Assembly (NCBI RefSeq): GCF_012927405.1
Contig: NZ_JABBGM010000014.1
Span: forward strand, 38,719-102,718
DNA: 64,000 bases
Direction: 5' to 3'
Source of the DNA: Novosphingobium olei
GTDB lineage: Bacteria > Pseudomonadota > Alphaproteobacteria > Sphingomonadales > Sphingomonadaceae
Below, in pieces: positions 40,429 through 49,665 of this stretch (positions within the stretch are counted from its first letter, which is position 1; the number at the start of each line of letters is the position of its first letter). A model generated the notes under the pieces. It searched no databases. It had not been told where the DNA came from and saw only the letters and a program-made list of their open reading frames with translations. The position numbers and the translations under genes are program-made.

Positions 40429-43400
40429 ATGATACGGGGGGCGTTCATCGGAATTGATCGGCATGCGGATTCCTTCATCGGCGATCTGACAGGAGCCGCG
40501 CGTGACGCGACCGCTTTGTGGGCGGTGTTGTCGGACAGCATCGCCAACTTGGACGCGCCCCTCGTCACGGACGATGAGGCGACACTGGCTGCGATGCGCG
40601 ATGTTCTCGACGCGACGCTCGGCGCTGCGGATGAAGACGATGTAGTGATCCTCGGGTTCGCCGGACACGGCACGCAGGACCACCGTCTGGTTATGCATGA
40701 CACGAATGTAGCCGATCTGCTGAGCACTACCTTGGGCATGGATGAGTTGGCTCAGCGTTTTCGGGAGACCAGAGCGCGTGCGGTCATCCTCTTGCTGGAT
40801 TGCTGCTTTAGCGGCGGTGCTCCGGCGCGCGTAATCGAGGCGGGCCTGGTTCCCCGTGACGCTGTAGCTTTCCCGCTCGGCGAGGTGGCAGGTAACGGAC
40901 GTATTTTGTTCGCGGCATCCTCGGCCGATCAAGAGGCGCTTGAGGATCCCCAGTCGCGTCACGGCCTCTTCACCAAGGCCGTCATTGACGTTTTTCTAGA
41001 GGCACACGCACCTCTCGGGGTGCTCGAGCTTGTCGATCGAGTTACTCGCCTCGTCACTGCCAATGCCCGTCGATTTGGCTATGTTCAGTCCCCGACTATG
41101 TTCGGCCAGACCGAAGGCGGTCTTGTCCTGCCACCCGGCCAGATCGGCGCCCGCTATCGCGAAGCCTTTCCGGAACGCGTCAATGTTAAGACAACAGGCG
41201 ACATTCGCGAATTGGCAGCGGCAGGTATTCCGCAAGAAGCTATCGACGCATGGCATGAGCGCTTTCCTCAAGGGCTCAACGAACTTCAGATCGAAGCGGT
41301 CAACGAAAAGGGGGTGTTGGACGGCAATTCGCTTATGGTCGTGGCACCCACCAGCGCAGGAAAGACCTTCATTGGTGAGCTGGCCGCTCTCAAAGCCATC
41401 GCGGATGGCCGTAAGGCCATATTTCTTTTGCCGTACAAGGCCCTCGTCAACGAGAAGTTCGAGGACTTCTCGGCTCACTATGGCGATCGACTGGGGCTCC
41501 GGATCGCCCGATGCTCCGGCGACTGGCAGGATCAGGTCGGCACTGTCCTCCGAGGTAAATACGACATCGCATTCTTTACCTACGAAAAGTTCCTGGGCAT
41601 GTCGGTCGCCTCCCCGCACATGCTCAATCAGATCGGGCTGGCGGTGCTCGATGAGGCGCAGTTCATCACTGAGCCGGGTCGCGGCATGGTGGTCGAACTG
41701 TTGCTTACCAATCTCGTGAGTGCCCGTCAGCGCGGCGTCGCTCCGCAGCTCATCACATTGAGCGCGGTCATCGGGCACGCCAACCATTTTGACCGCTGGC
41801 TCGGTTGCGATCTTCTGCAAACTGATCATCGGCCGGTCCCGCTCGTGGAAGGCGTTCTTGATCGAACCGGCGCACTTACGCGCTTAGGGCCGGACGGCCC
41901 CGAAACGATTCAACTCCTCGATCGCTTTGCGATCCGCCAGCGCGGGCAAAAGCAATCCTCGCAGGACGTGATCGTGCCGCTCGTGCGCCATCTCATCGAT
42001 GCCGGCGAGAAGGTCATCGTTTTCCGCAACGCGCGTGGTCCGGCGAGTGGTTGCGCAAACTATCTTGCTGCCGAACTAGGCCTGTCGGCAGCGCAAGACG
42101 TGATCGACGCACTTCCCGAAGGCGACCTTTCCCAAATGTCAGAGAGTCTTCGCCGATCGCTCGAGGGTGGCATTGCGTTTCACAACGGCGATCTCACCCG
42201 CGATGAGCGCGTCGCGGTCGAGCGCGGCTTTCGCCGGGCAGATGGCCAGATCAGGGCGCTCGTCGCAACCAGCACGGTTGCCGCGGGGGTGAACACGCCC
42301 GCATCCACCGTCATCATCGCCGAGACGGATTTCCCCGGGCGGGAGCGGCAGCCCTATACGGTTGCCCAATACAAGAACATGTCAGGCCGCGCCGGGCGCC
42401 TGGGGTTTGAGGCTGAGGGGAAGGCCATCCTGCTCGCCGATACTCCCATGGAGCGCAATCAGCTCTTCCGGCGATACGTACAGGGTCAGCCGGAAGTCAT
42501 CCGGTCATCGTTCAATCAGAACGAGCCGGGTACGTGGGTGATCCGCTTGCTCACGCAGGTCAGAGATGTTCCGCGCGGAGCGGTAGTCGACCTGATCGCT
42601 AACACCTATGGTGGTTATCTCGCCGCCCTCCAAAATCCCGCATGGCGCGATCGCATGGTCCCTACGCTCGAACGGCTGTTGGATCGCATGATCGCGGATG
42701 GCCTGATCGAGGAAGACGACGACAATCTCCGTCTGACCATGCTTGGACGAGCCTGCGGCGAGTCGCCCCTCACACTTGAGTCGGCGATGCGCCTGGTTGA
42801 GCTGTTGCGTCGCGTTGATCCGGCTGACGCGACGCTAGAAGCCCTCCTTGTTCTCGTCGAATGTCTACCGGAGCGTGACGAGGATTACACACCGCAAATC
42901 CGCAATGGCGAGCCGCGCTGGCAGCAGGCTGCCCTTGGCCGCTTTGGACATGGCGTGGGCCGCGCATTGCAGCATCGTGCTGAAAGCGATGTCGCGTTCT
43001 ATGCCCGATGCAAGCGCGCGCTCATCGTGAGTGACTGGATCTCTGGCGAGCCGACCAACGATATTGAGGTCCGGTACTCATCTAACGCCTTCGTCAGGGT
43101 CGGCCACGGCGACATTCGAGGCTACGCGGATGGTTCTCGCTTCCTGCTCGAGTCCGCGCTGCGCATAGCCGCGATCGTGCTGCAACAAGCCGAGGATCAG
43201 GATGCGGCCGCTATAATGCTCGCGCGGCTTGATCTTGGGCTTCCAGCCGAAGCGTTGCCTCTGAGCGCGCTAGGCTTTCCACTGACACGAGGGGAACTTC
43301 TTGCGCTCTTCAACGCCGGCTATTTGCATCGAGATGCCATTGCCGCCTTAACCGCCGATGCTTTGGCTGGAATCATCGGCCGGCGCGGACGTGCGCTGCA

Positions 43401-43431
43401 TGAAGCACTGCAGCCCATAGGTGTTGGGTGA
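40429..43431 (+). CDS. Caspase-like protease fused to a Ski2-type DExH helicase
   Basis: This single 1000-residue chain joins two enzymes. Residues about 1-230 are a caspase-family (p20) domain: RGAFIGID start, VILGFAGHGTQD with catalytic His80, and VILLLDCCFSGG with catalytic Cys126. Residues about 280-900 are a Ski2-like helicase: motif I APTSAGKTF (about 307-314), II LDEAQF (about 408), III LSAV, IV VIVFRN, V VATSTVAAGVNTPA, VI YKNMSGRAGR (about 651-657), then winged-helix and ratchet-like parts. All key residues are present. It is coupled to a DUF2158 gene and lies among defence-type genes. A nucleic-acid-triggered protease is an attractive model (inference). Confidence 0.9.
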   Translation: MIRGAFIGIDRHADSFIGDLTGAARDATALWAVLSDSIANLDAPLVTDDEATLAAMRDVLDATLGAADEDDVVILGFAGHGTQDHRLVMHDTNVADLLSTTLGMDELAQRFRETRARAVILLLDCCFSGGAPARVIEAGLVPRDAVAFPLGEVAGNGRILFAASSADQEALEDPQSRHGLFTKAVIDVFLEAHAPLGVLELVDRVTRLVTANARRFGYVQSPTMFGQTEGGLVLPPGQIGARYREAFPERVNVKTTGDIRELAAAGIPQEAIDAWHERFPQGLNELQIEAVNEKGVLDGNSLMVVAPTSAGKTFIGELAALKAIADGRKAIFLLPYKALVNEKFEDFSAHYGDRLGLRIARCSGDWQDQVGTVLRGKYDIAFFTYEKFLGMSVASPHMLNQIGLAVLDEAQFITEPGRGMVVELLLTNLVSARQRGVAPQLITLSAVIGHANHFDRWLGCDLLQTDHRPVPLVEGVLDRTGALTRLGPDGPETIQLLDRFAIRQRGQKQSSQDVIVPLVRHLIDAGEKVIVFRNARGPASGCANYLAAELGLSAAQDVIDALPEGDLSQMSESLRRSLEGGIAFHNGDLTRDERVAVERGFRRADGQIRALVATSTVAAGVNTPASTVIIAETDFPGRERQPYTVAQYKNMSGRAGRLGFEAEGKAILLADTPMERNQLFRRYVQGQPEVIRSSFNQNEPGTWVIRLLTQVRDVPRGAVVDLIANTYGGYLAALQNPAWRDRMVPTLERLLDRMIADGLIEEDDDNLRLTMLGRACGESPLTLESAMRLVELLRRVDPADATLEALLVLVECLPERDEDYTPQIRNGEPRWQQAALGRFGHGVGRALQHRAESDVAFYARCKRALIVSDWISGEPTNDIEVRYSSNAFVRVGHGDIRGYADGSRFLLESALRIAAIVLQQAEDQDAAAIMLARLDLGLPAEALPLSALGFPLTRGELLALFNAGYLHRDAIAALTADALAGIIGRRGRALHEALQPIGVG

Positions 43432-43572
43432 TCTAGGCCGAACCGACGACTGAAGGCCAGACGGTCTACCGGTATGGTGGTCTCCCAACCGATCTCGGCT
43501 ACCCGAGGCATATGAACGGGCGGCGGCTTTCGCGACACTCTGTCCAACCCCCAAATGTCGGCTATCGCGGCG

Positions 43573-43974
43573 TTAGGCGTCAACCGTCGTTGGGTCCGGT
43601 GGGCGGGCAGGGTTCTGCGGCGTGGGTTCGAAGAATTTGTAGACGCCCCAAGCACCCAGGCCCACCAGCATCGCGCCGCCCACAGCCCATCCGATTATTG
43701 GCATGGCTGCTGAAGCTGCGGCTGATCCAGCTATCGCCGACACGCCACCTACCATTCCCGTACCACCCGCTGCCAAGCTACCACCACCTGCGGCTGCAAG
43801 CGTAGCAGTGGTCGTTGCCGCCGTGGCGCCAGAAGCCAAAGCAGCTGCTGCTGCCGCTTCAGCTGCGACTGTAACAGTGGTCACACCGATGGTTGCCCCG
43901 ATACCAGCACCAGCGGCCGCGCCAACGCCGGCAGCAGCAGCTTCGCCAATCTTGGAAATGGATTCACGCCCCAT
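43573..43974 (-). CDS. Alanine/glycine-rich membrane protein (glycine-zipper type)
   Basis: The ATG at 43974 follows GGGGAAA and gives 133 residues of extreme composition: long Ala/Gly runs (GEAAAAGVGAAAGAGIGATIG, SGATAATTTATLAAAGGG) forming at least two glycine-zipper hydrophobic stretches, a C-terminal span GWAVGGAMLVGLGAWGVYKFF and a Pro-rich end. Membrane insertion or pore-like assembly is likely. It is convergent with the caspase-helicase gene and precedes no obvious partner. Membrane effectors often accompany defence proteases, but no direct link is shown. Confidence 0.65.
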   Translation of the reverse strand: MGRESISKIGEAAAAGVGAAAGAGIGATIGVTTVTVAAEAAAAAALASGATAATTTATLAAAGGGSLAAGGTGMVGGVSAIAGSAAASAAMPIIGWAVGGAMLVGLGAWGVYKFFEPTPQNPARPPDPTTVDA

Positions 43975-44166
43975 CAAATTTCCCCATCGATGAACTGCTA
44001 TATTAGATTGACCGGCACGCTGATGACGAAACCGAAATTCTGAACTGCGACCATGAAAGCAGCGCCCTCGGTTTGCAAATGGTTGAGGCTGTGAAATTCG
44101 CTCCTGTTCGAGGTTCAAGAGGTGAACAGCCCCGGACTCGTCGGACGCTAAGCGGATACATCCGCA

Positions 44167-45195
44167 TCAACGCGGAAGGCTGATGATGAAACGCCAGATC
44201 CGCTCATCAAGCAGATTTTCTGCACTGTCCGGATCTTCGCCCAACTCCAGCATTTCGATCAAATCTCGGTTTGAGAAAACTAAAATAAGCTTGCCGCTTT
44301 CACGCATCGCGCCCTGCGCAGCCCGCATACAACTGGCATTGCCGCCTTTGCGCGCGATCAGAAAACACACCGTACGCAAGGCGCCGGCAAAGAGGTAGCG
44401 CTCCGTCGAATAGATCTGATCAGCGGTAATCGGTTCGCGGTAATTTTTGCACTCGAAGAGTAATGCTCGCGTCCGGAAATCGGCACGGAGCGTGTCCCAG
44501 AACGGACGGCCAGACGCGATTCGGCAGATGAAGTCATATCGGTTTCCGCCATCGGTGGTCTCAGTCTGAGGTTCAAATCCAAAAAGGCTTGGATCAAACA
44601 GAAAGATGAAAACCTGCATACACAGATTCTCGTATTCCGTTGGAGAAAGAACCGACCCGTCGAGGTCATGCTCTCGCAATTGCTCTATTAGGTCCGCCCG
44701 CTTTTGGTCACGTTGCCAGTCCCGCTCAAAGCCTGAAATCCTGTCGTCGATGAACTCTGGCGCGTGCTCTGGCGGCGCCGACTGGTTAGCAGCAGCCTGT
44801 TCTAGAAGGGCATTAAGCGTGATGATGCTGACATTCTTTTGATGCCGTGCCCAGTTGGATGTTGCGGGCGACATTGCCCCCGCGATGACGATGACGGGCG
44901 TTCCAGCCCAAATGTCGGCACCCCGTAGAGTGGACAGGCGGAGGATATCATTGCGGAGTTGATCGACTGTCACGGAACCTTGGCCGCCAAGTACTTCGAC
45001 GGGAATCTTCTTGACGCCTTGCTCGATCACGAGATCCACCCGCATCGGGCCGACCATGACCTCACGGTGGACTCTATATCCAAGGCGCAAATATGCTTCC
45101 ACGACAAGGGCTTGGACATCCACCTCGGCGGCCGGCCTAGGCTCAGTTAACGATATGGTCCGAGATGATCCTCCCGGTGGAGGTAGCAATGTCAT
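44167..45195 (-). CDS. Restriction-endonuclease-like (PD-(D/E)xK) protein
   Basis: The ATG at 45195 follows GAGGATA and gives 342 residues. Two nuclease-like segments are seen. An N-terminal one has RVDLVIEQGVKKIPVEVLGGQ (D54, E67, degenerate, no Lys after E-x). A C-terminal one has EYENLCMQVF (E189), NRYDFICRI (D221) and LLFECKNYREPITADQI (E248-x-K250), a complete Mrr/type IV-like site. A role in cutting foreign DNA is likely. It follows the TIR-like gene by 312 bases on the same strand. Confidence 0.78.
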   Translation of the reverse strand: MTLLPPPGGSSRTISLTEPRPAAEVDVQALVVEAYLRLGYRVHREVMVGPMRVDLVIEQGVKKIPVEVLGGQGSVTVDQLRNDILRLSTLRGADIWAGTPVIVIAGAMSPATSNWARHQKNVSIITLNALLEQAAANQSAPPEHAPEFIDDRISGFERDWQRDQKRADLIEQLREHDLDGSVLSPTEYENLCMQVFIFLFDPSLFGFEPQTETTDGGNRYDFICRIASGRPFWDTLRADFRTRALLFECKNYREPITADQIYSTERYLFAGALRTVCFLIARKGGNASCMRAAQGAMRESGKLILVFSNRDLIEMLELGEDPDSAENLLDERIWRFIISLPR

Positions 45196-45507
45196 TATCC
45201 TCGCCCACCTGCGCTTTGCGTTTGATCGCTCCGGCACCCTCCACAAAGGGTTACCCAAGACTCCATGATGAAAGACCGCCATGGCAAAAGGAAGCTTGGA
45301 CTCAAACTCAGCACACCGGATACCAGTCGGCAAACGACCATACCCGGCCGACTGGCTTAGCCACCGCAAGCGGCTGCTTCGGACACGATCGATGCCGACC
45401 GTTCAACGGCAAGTATGTCGCTGCGCTACAGCTATCTAGGCTCGGCCTTCATCACGATCGGGTTTAGAGCTTCCGGCCTATCTTTGACTACCCCGCCAGC
45501 GGTGGGG
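45196..45507. other. Non-coding gap between the TIR-like and endonuclease genes
   Basis: These 312 bases contain frames on the minus strand that extend the endonuclease upstream, but with no ribosome site or conserved character. No repeat or hairpin of note was seen. It probably holds the endonuclease promoter. Confidence 0.45.
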
Positions 45508-47214
45508 TCAGTAGTCGGCGTAATTCTGGCGGTCGGCGTAGCCCGCCCAGATCCCAGCGCTGTAGGAGGTAGAGCCATCGGGCCAGCCGCCCGTCTGCCA
45601 CAGGATATCGAACGACTCGTGGAAGTGTTCGGCGAGCGGCCGATCGAGCCGCTGAACGGTGAAAGGATTCAATACGAGTTCTGGGATGCGCATAGCCCGG
45701 GCTCGGCCACGCGGCCGCATCAGGTAGACGTCCTCGATGCCGTCGAAGCCGAGGTGGATCAGGGCAGGCCCGTCCAATCCCAGATCGATGGCAATCGCTG
45801 CCATGCGTTCGGCGGAGGAGATGACCAGTCCTTCGAGCCGGCGGCCATCTACGGGAATATCTGGATCGTCATCGACGCGACGGCCGATGGACATCTGCAA
45901 CTCGAGATAGCCGGGCCGGACTAGACGCATGCGCCAATCGGTCTCTTGATTGGTGCCTTCGGCAGAACGATGGCGCGGCCCGTAGCTCCACCATTGGCGA
46001 CCGTCGCTGTCGGTCTCGACGCGAGCGTGGGGCGTCGGGGGAAAGCGTCCCTGAGCGCGTTGCACAACTGTGGTATCGAGCCGCCCGCCGTCGATCGCTG
46101 CGAACGGGATCAGCCGCATCGTCATGCGCGGCCGACTGACGATCTCCGGTAGGGCGCCACGCTGGGTGTCGAGGGCAAGCGCGTTGAGCACCTCGATCGC
46201 GCGGGCCGGCCGATCGTCGGGGGCTGCGGCGACAGCCCCTGCCGCCACTCGGACGCGGTCGCGTGCTGCCCGCTCAAAGGCGTCGATTGCATCAGCAAAG
46301 ACGTTGCCGCGCCGGTTCAGCTCGATGACGGCCTGCAGGCTCTCGGGTTGCCGACCGTGAGCGGCATCCTGATCGGTCTTCGTCCAGACCATCCCAGGAA
46401 TTCGGTCCATGTAGTGGACGCGCTCGAACACGAGCGCGCCCAGCTCTGAGCAGGCGGCGCGCACCGCCGCAAAAGCCGTTTGCAGGGGCTGGTCGTGAAA
46501 CTCGAAAGCCGCGCCGACCCAGTCCTCGTTCATCTCGTACATTGGATTGAGATTGGTTTGCCGGAATGGCTCGCCGAAATTCTGCTGCCGTATGAACCGC
46601 TGAAACGGCATATCGAAGAGCTGCCTGACGCGCGCGAGGAGTTCGACGTCATGCGGATGCGGCTCAGCGGGCGCCGCGACGATGCGCGACTCCTGATCCG
46701 TGAGGATCGCGCGAAGAGCCTGGACGAAGGCTGCCGTCAAACCGTGACGCGCGGCGCGGTTAGTTTCGGCATCCGCGTCCGCTGGGCAATCGAACAGGAT
46801 CGGGCGGCGCGCATGCCGCAGATCAAAGGGGAGCTCATGCTGGTCGGGATGTCCGAATGCAGTGTTCATCACGGCGATCACGCGGCGCCAGCTTAGGGCT
46901 TTCAGTGCATAGCCATGCTCGATGCAGACGTTCGGGTTCGGGCATCGCGAACCGTTGTCGCGTTGGGCGACGAAGGTCAGATCGGACAGAAATGCGGTCG
47001 ACCGATCGATTTTGGCGAAGATGGTGTCGAGGATTGGGGGCGATCCCGGAACGTCGAGGGTATCCCGGTCGATCACCAGATCGCGGTCGGCGGGGTCGAC
47101 CTCCGCATCTGCCTGGAGTCGACCGATCGCGCGTTCGAGCGCCCGCTCGATCAGGCTACGGCCCGCGGCATTCGGGACGTCGCTCTGCCATGAAAAGAAT
47201 ATGTGTTGTGGCAT
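45508..47214 (-). CDS. TIR-like (SWQSD-type) domain protein, 568 residues
   Basis: The N-terminus (about 1-150) reads HIFFSWQSDVPNAAGRSLIERALERAI, a TIR-like beta-strand/helix start often written FxSWQSD. It continues with SPPILDTIFAKIDRSTAFLSDLTFV and NPNVCIEHGYALKAL, where E99 sits at the usual catalytic Glu of TIR NADases. The remaining 400 residues are not recognised and probably sense or bind a partner. It starts four bases after the GIY-YIG gene stop, so the two are one operon. NAD+ cleavage in defence is a fair hypothesis. Confidence 0.7.
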   Translation of the reverse strand: MPQHIFFSWQSDVPNAAGRSLIERALERAIGRLQADAEVDPADRDLVIDRDTLDVPGSPPILDTIFAKIDRSTAFLSDLTFVAQRDNGSRCPNPNVCIEHGYALKALSWRRVIAVMNTAFGHPDQHELPFDLRHARRPILFDCPADADAETNRAARHGLTAAFVQALRAILTDQESRIVAAPAEPHPHDVELLARVRQLFDMPFQRFIRQQNFGEPFRQTNLNPMYEMNEDWVGAAFEFHDQPLQTAFAAVRAACSELGALVFERVHYMDRIPGMVWTKTDQDAAHGRQPESLQAVIELNRRGNVFADAIDAFERAARDRVRVAAGAVAAAPDDRPARAIEVLNALALDTQRGALPEIVSRPRMTMRLIPFAAIDGGRLDTTVVQRAQGRFPPTPHARVETDSDGRQWWSYGPRHRSAEGTNQETDWRMRLVRPGYLELQMSIGRRVDDDPDIPVDGRRLEGLVISSAERMAAIAIDLGLDGPALIHLGFDGIEDVYLMRPRGRARAMRIPELVLNPFTVQRLDRPLAEHFHESFDILWQTGGWPDGSTSYSAGIWAGYADRQNYADY

Positions 47215-47217
47215 CGA

Positions 47218-48048
47218 CTATCCTGCCTTGCGGAACCGACGGGCGCCCGCGGCTCCGCCGGGGATCATGTTGAGCCCGCGCGGATGCTTCGATGCTAGGC
47301 TATATTTTTCGACCATCGCCTCCTCCACCTCAAAGGCCTCGGCCTTGTTGAGGCCGGTCGCGCAGATGGCCGTGATGAGGGAGCGCAGTTTGGGGCGGTC
47401 GTCGATCACCCCGGTGCGTTCAGCGACCCTGGCCTCGATCAGTTCATTGAGCTTGCTCGCGAACAGGCGCTTCGATGCGGTCGCAACGGCAGCCCGGGTA
47501 TGTTCGTGGAATCGGATGCTCCAGCCTCGTTTGGTGATGCCGTAGTAAACATAGTCTTCGCTGTCGCTCGTCCCCAATGCGTGGAGATAGAGCGTGTATG
47601 TGCCGGGGAGCGGCAGATTGCCCTTCAGGACCGCGCGCATCGGCAGCTCGACCCGCATTGGGATGTCGAGCACGGGCGAAACCATGCTGAGGAACACCGC
47701 GGGCGCGATCACGGCATCGCGCGTCTCATTGAGAATGGCAGCCATATGCACTGTCCCTCCCTCGGCGTTGGTCATCTCAGTGGTGTCGGCGATGATGCGG
47801 CCTGTTGGAAAGGCGGGGCATGGTCCTGCCTGTATGCCGCCGGACCGGATCCAGTCCTCGACCTGTGTGATATAGCCATTCTTCTTGTCGAAATGAATGA
47901 GCGTGTCGTCCAAGACCTCGGCCGAGCGTAGGGGATTGAAGGTCAGGCCTCGCGAGAGGTGCATCAGGGCTGTGGGATCAACGAACCGAAGCCGCCGTGA
48001 TAGCTCATCTGCAGCGGGCCAGTCCGGTTTGAAGGCAGAGCTAGACAT
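47218..48048 (-). CDS. GIY-YIG nuclease-like protein
   Basis: In 276 residues the C-terminal half (about 150-262) has a GIY-YIG layout: GTYTLYLHALG, then DYVYYGITKRGWSIRFHEHTRAA (Y169, G170, R179, H183), a Glu-rich helix EVEEAMVEKYSLASKHPRGLN with E247, and N260. The first motif is degenerate (YLH rather than GIY). The N-terminal 150 residues are unknown. It is the first gene of the operon with the TIR-like protein. Nucleic-acid cleavage or recognition is probable; whether it is catalytic is uncertain. Confidence 0.65.
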   Translation of the reverse strand: MSSSAFKPDWPAADELSRRLRFVDPTALMHLSRGLTFNPLRSAEVLDDTLIHFDKKNGYITQVEDWIRSGGIQAGPCPAFPTGRIIADTTEMTNAEGGTVHMAAILNETRDAVIAPAVFLSMVSPVLDIPMRVELPMRAVLKGNLPLPGTYTLYLHALGTSDSEDYVYYGITKRGWSIRFHEHTRAAVATASKRLFASKLNELIEARVAERTGVIDDRPKLRSLITAICATGLNKAEAFEVEEAMVEKYSLASKHPRGLNMIPGGAAGARRFRKAG

Positions 48049-48441
48049 TGCGTCGCAGGATGATTCGTTTGGAACAGGCTGGTGGGGGCGGTTGGAATCG
48101 CATCCGAGAAGCCTATCTCATTGCGCGTCCGTGACCATCCAAAAGCCCAAAAGCGCACTGTCCACGAGGCACCAGTGACTGGAGAGCTCAAGCCAACAAA
48201 CTTGGGAAAAATGGCGGAAAACTGCGGTGAGCGGTGATTTGAAAGGGGCAGAAGCGGCCGCTTCCCGGGAACGAATGAGTCAACTTTTAGTTGATTCTTC
48301 AGAGTTGCGGGACTATCTCGCTGCTCAGAGGCAACAGATCGGTTGAGGCTCCTCGGAGCCGACAGTGCTTCCCCGCCAGGGCAACCTGGTCCACGCGTGA
48401 TGCGAGATAGGCGCAAGCCGAAGGGGCTACCGAGTTACACT
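48049..48441. other. Non-coding gap upstream of the GIY-YIG gene
   Basis: This 393-base stretch holds no convincing gene on either strand. It must contain the promoter of the GIY-YIG/TIR operon. No tRNA or strong repeat was recognised. Confidence 0.45.
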
Positions 48442-48467
48442 AAAGGGCGTCCTAACGGGCGCCCTTT
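48442..48467 (-). terminator. Bidirectional terminator hairpin
   Basis: AAAGGGCG (48442-48449) pairs with CGCCCTTT (48460-48467) around a ten-base loop. On plus it runs into a T-tract; on minus it ends in TTTAG. It lies 17 bases after the stop of the minus-strand gene at 48484 and would end that transcript. Confidence 0.75.
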
Positions 48468-48483
48468 TTGATTCTGCGGCTCT

Positions 48484-49032
48484 CTATTTTCGGCGCAGGT
48501 TGCGGCCGTTGTCGAACCGCACCGGCTCGCCCAGGTAGATCTTTCGGGCGAGGATCGGAAAACGGATCTGTCCTCGACCGCGCGTAGCCGGGTTAGCCGC
48601 TTCGAGCGCATAGGCGCTCTCGACGAACAGCGCGAGATCATGACCTGCGCCGGCGGCTGCGCGCCGGAGATGAAAGAAAACACGATATTCTGCCGGCCCA
48701 AGAGCCGTCGAGAAATGGAGATAGTTCCGCTCCTGCGCGCTCTGCCAGACCTTGGCAGTTGGCAACGCGGCCAGCAAGGCCGGGAGGTTATGCGAAAGCG
48801 CGTACCGGTCGTCGTCAAAAGAACGACGATTTCCATGATGATCGAGGATCAGCCGCTCACCGGGCTCCTCGTCTTCGGCACATCCCACGGTATAGCAATG
48901 GTTGCTGTACCGAATGCCAATCGTCAGGTCCGCTGCGCGAAAATCGGTCTTACACCCGAACGTCGAGGCGTCCAGGTGCGCCAGATCGAAGGTCTGGTCG
49001 CCGAGGGTGAAGGGCAAGTGCTGAGCGGACAT
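48484..49032 (-). CDS. Unknown protein, 182 residues, partner of the HTH protein
   Basis: I do not recognise the family. The protein begins MSAQHLPFTLGDQTFDLAHLDASTFGC and contains acidic and aromatic segments (RYSNHCYTVGCAEDEEPGERL, EYRVFFHLRRA) with no signal peptide or membrane span. It follows the HTH gene by 59 bases on the same strand and ends at a terminator, so the two form a unit. Confidence 0.7.
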   Translation of the reverse strand: MSAQHLPFTLGDQTFDLAHLDASTFGCKTDFRAADLTIGIRYSNHCYTVGCAEDEEPGERLILDHHGNRRSFDDDRYALSHNLPALLAALPTAKVWQSAQERNYLHFSTALGPAEYRVFFHLRRAAAGAGHDLALFVESAYALEAANPATRGRGQIRFPILARKIYLGEPVRFDNGRNLRRK

Positions 49033-49091
49033 CGGAAACTACTCGGGGTCGGGATGCGGCTGAAGGAGATGGATCGGCGGCGTAGAGCGGA

Positions 49092-49604
49092 TCAGGCTTT
49101 GGGCTTGGCACGCTTGCGTAGACCCGGCTTTTCCAAGGCCGCGCGGCGCCTTTTGGTGTCGGCGGCTTCCTCGAGAAGCTCTCCCGACAATGCCGCGACC
49201 CGCTTAACCAGACCAGACAGGTCGTAGGCATTGCTGGTCTTGCCGCGGCCCGGCGCCCGGCGTTCAAGCCGCTGCACGAGCCCTTCCTTTTCGAGGAGTG
49301 CGATATGCCGCTGCACCTGACGCGGGCTGAGCTTTACACGCGTCGCGATCGTCTCCTTCGACGGATAGGGATCGCGATCACGCTCCCACCAATGCTCGAG
49401 AAGTTGGAGGACGATCGCGAATTTGGGCGGATCGAGCTGCAGCCGGGCCGCGCCGCGCAGCAGCGTCGTCGGGATCATCGTGAACCCGACCTTGCCGGCC
49501 ATCGGCCCCCATTTTTCCTCGAACCCGCGCGCACGTGCAGATTTGCCCAGCCCGCGCAACGGGATGACATTTGATTCGGGCGGCGTGTTGGTCGTGTTGG
49601 CCAT
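49092..49604 (-). CDS. Winged helix-turn-helix regulator, 170 residues
   Basis: The middle of the protein is a winged HTH: PPKFAIVLQLLEHWWERDRDPYPSKETIATRVKLSPRQVQRHIALLEKEGLVQRLERRAPGRGKTSNAYDLSGL (about 58-130). This type is common in plasmid- and island-borne helix-turn-helix proteins related to replication-initiator DNA-binding domains. The C-terminus is Lys/Arg-rich. Two dyads upstream could be its own operators. Confidence 0.85.
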   Translation of the reverse strand: MANTTNTPPESNVIPLRGLGKSARARGFEEKWGPMAGKVGFTMIPTTLLRGAARLQLDPPKFAIVLQLLEHWWERDRDPYPSKETIATRVKLSPRQVQRHIALLEKEGLVQRLERRAPGRGKTSNAYDLSGLVKRVAALSGELLEEAADTKRRRAALEKPGLRKRAKPKA

Positions 49605-49665
49605 GAAACCATTCCTTTCGAGCGTCTATCTGCGCTCGCTCACGAGGAGTTTCAAGATCATCCGA

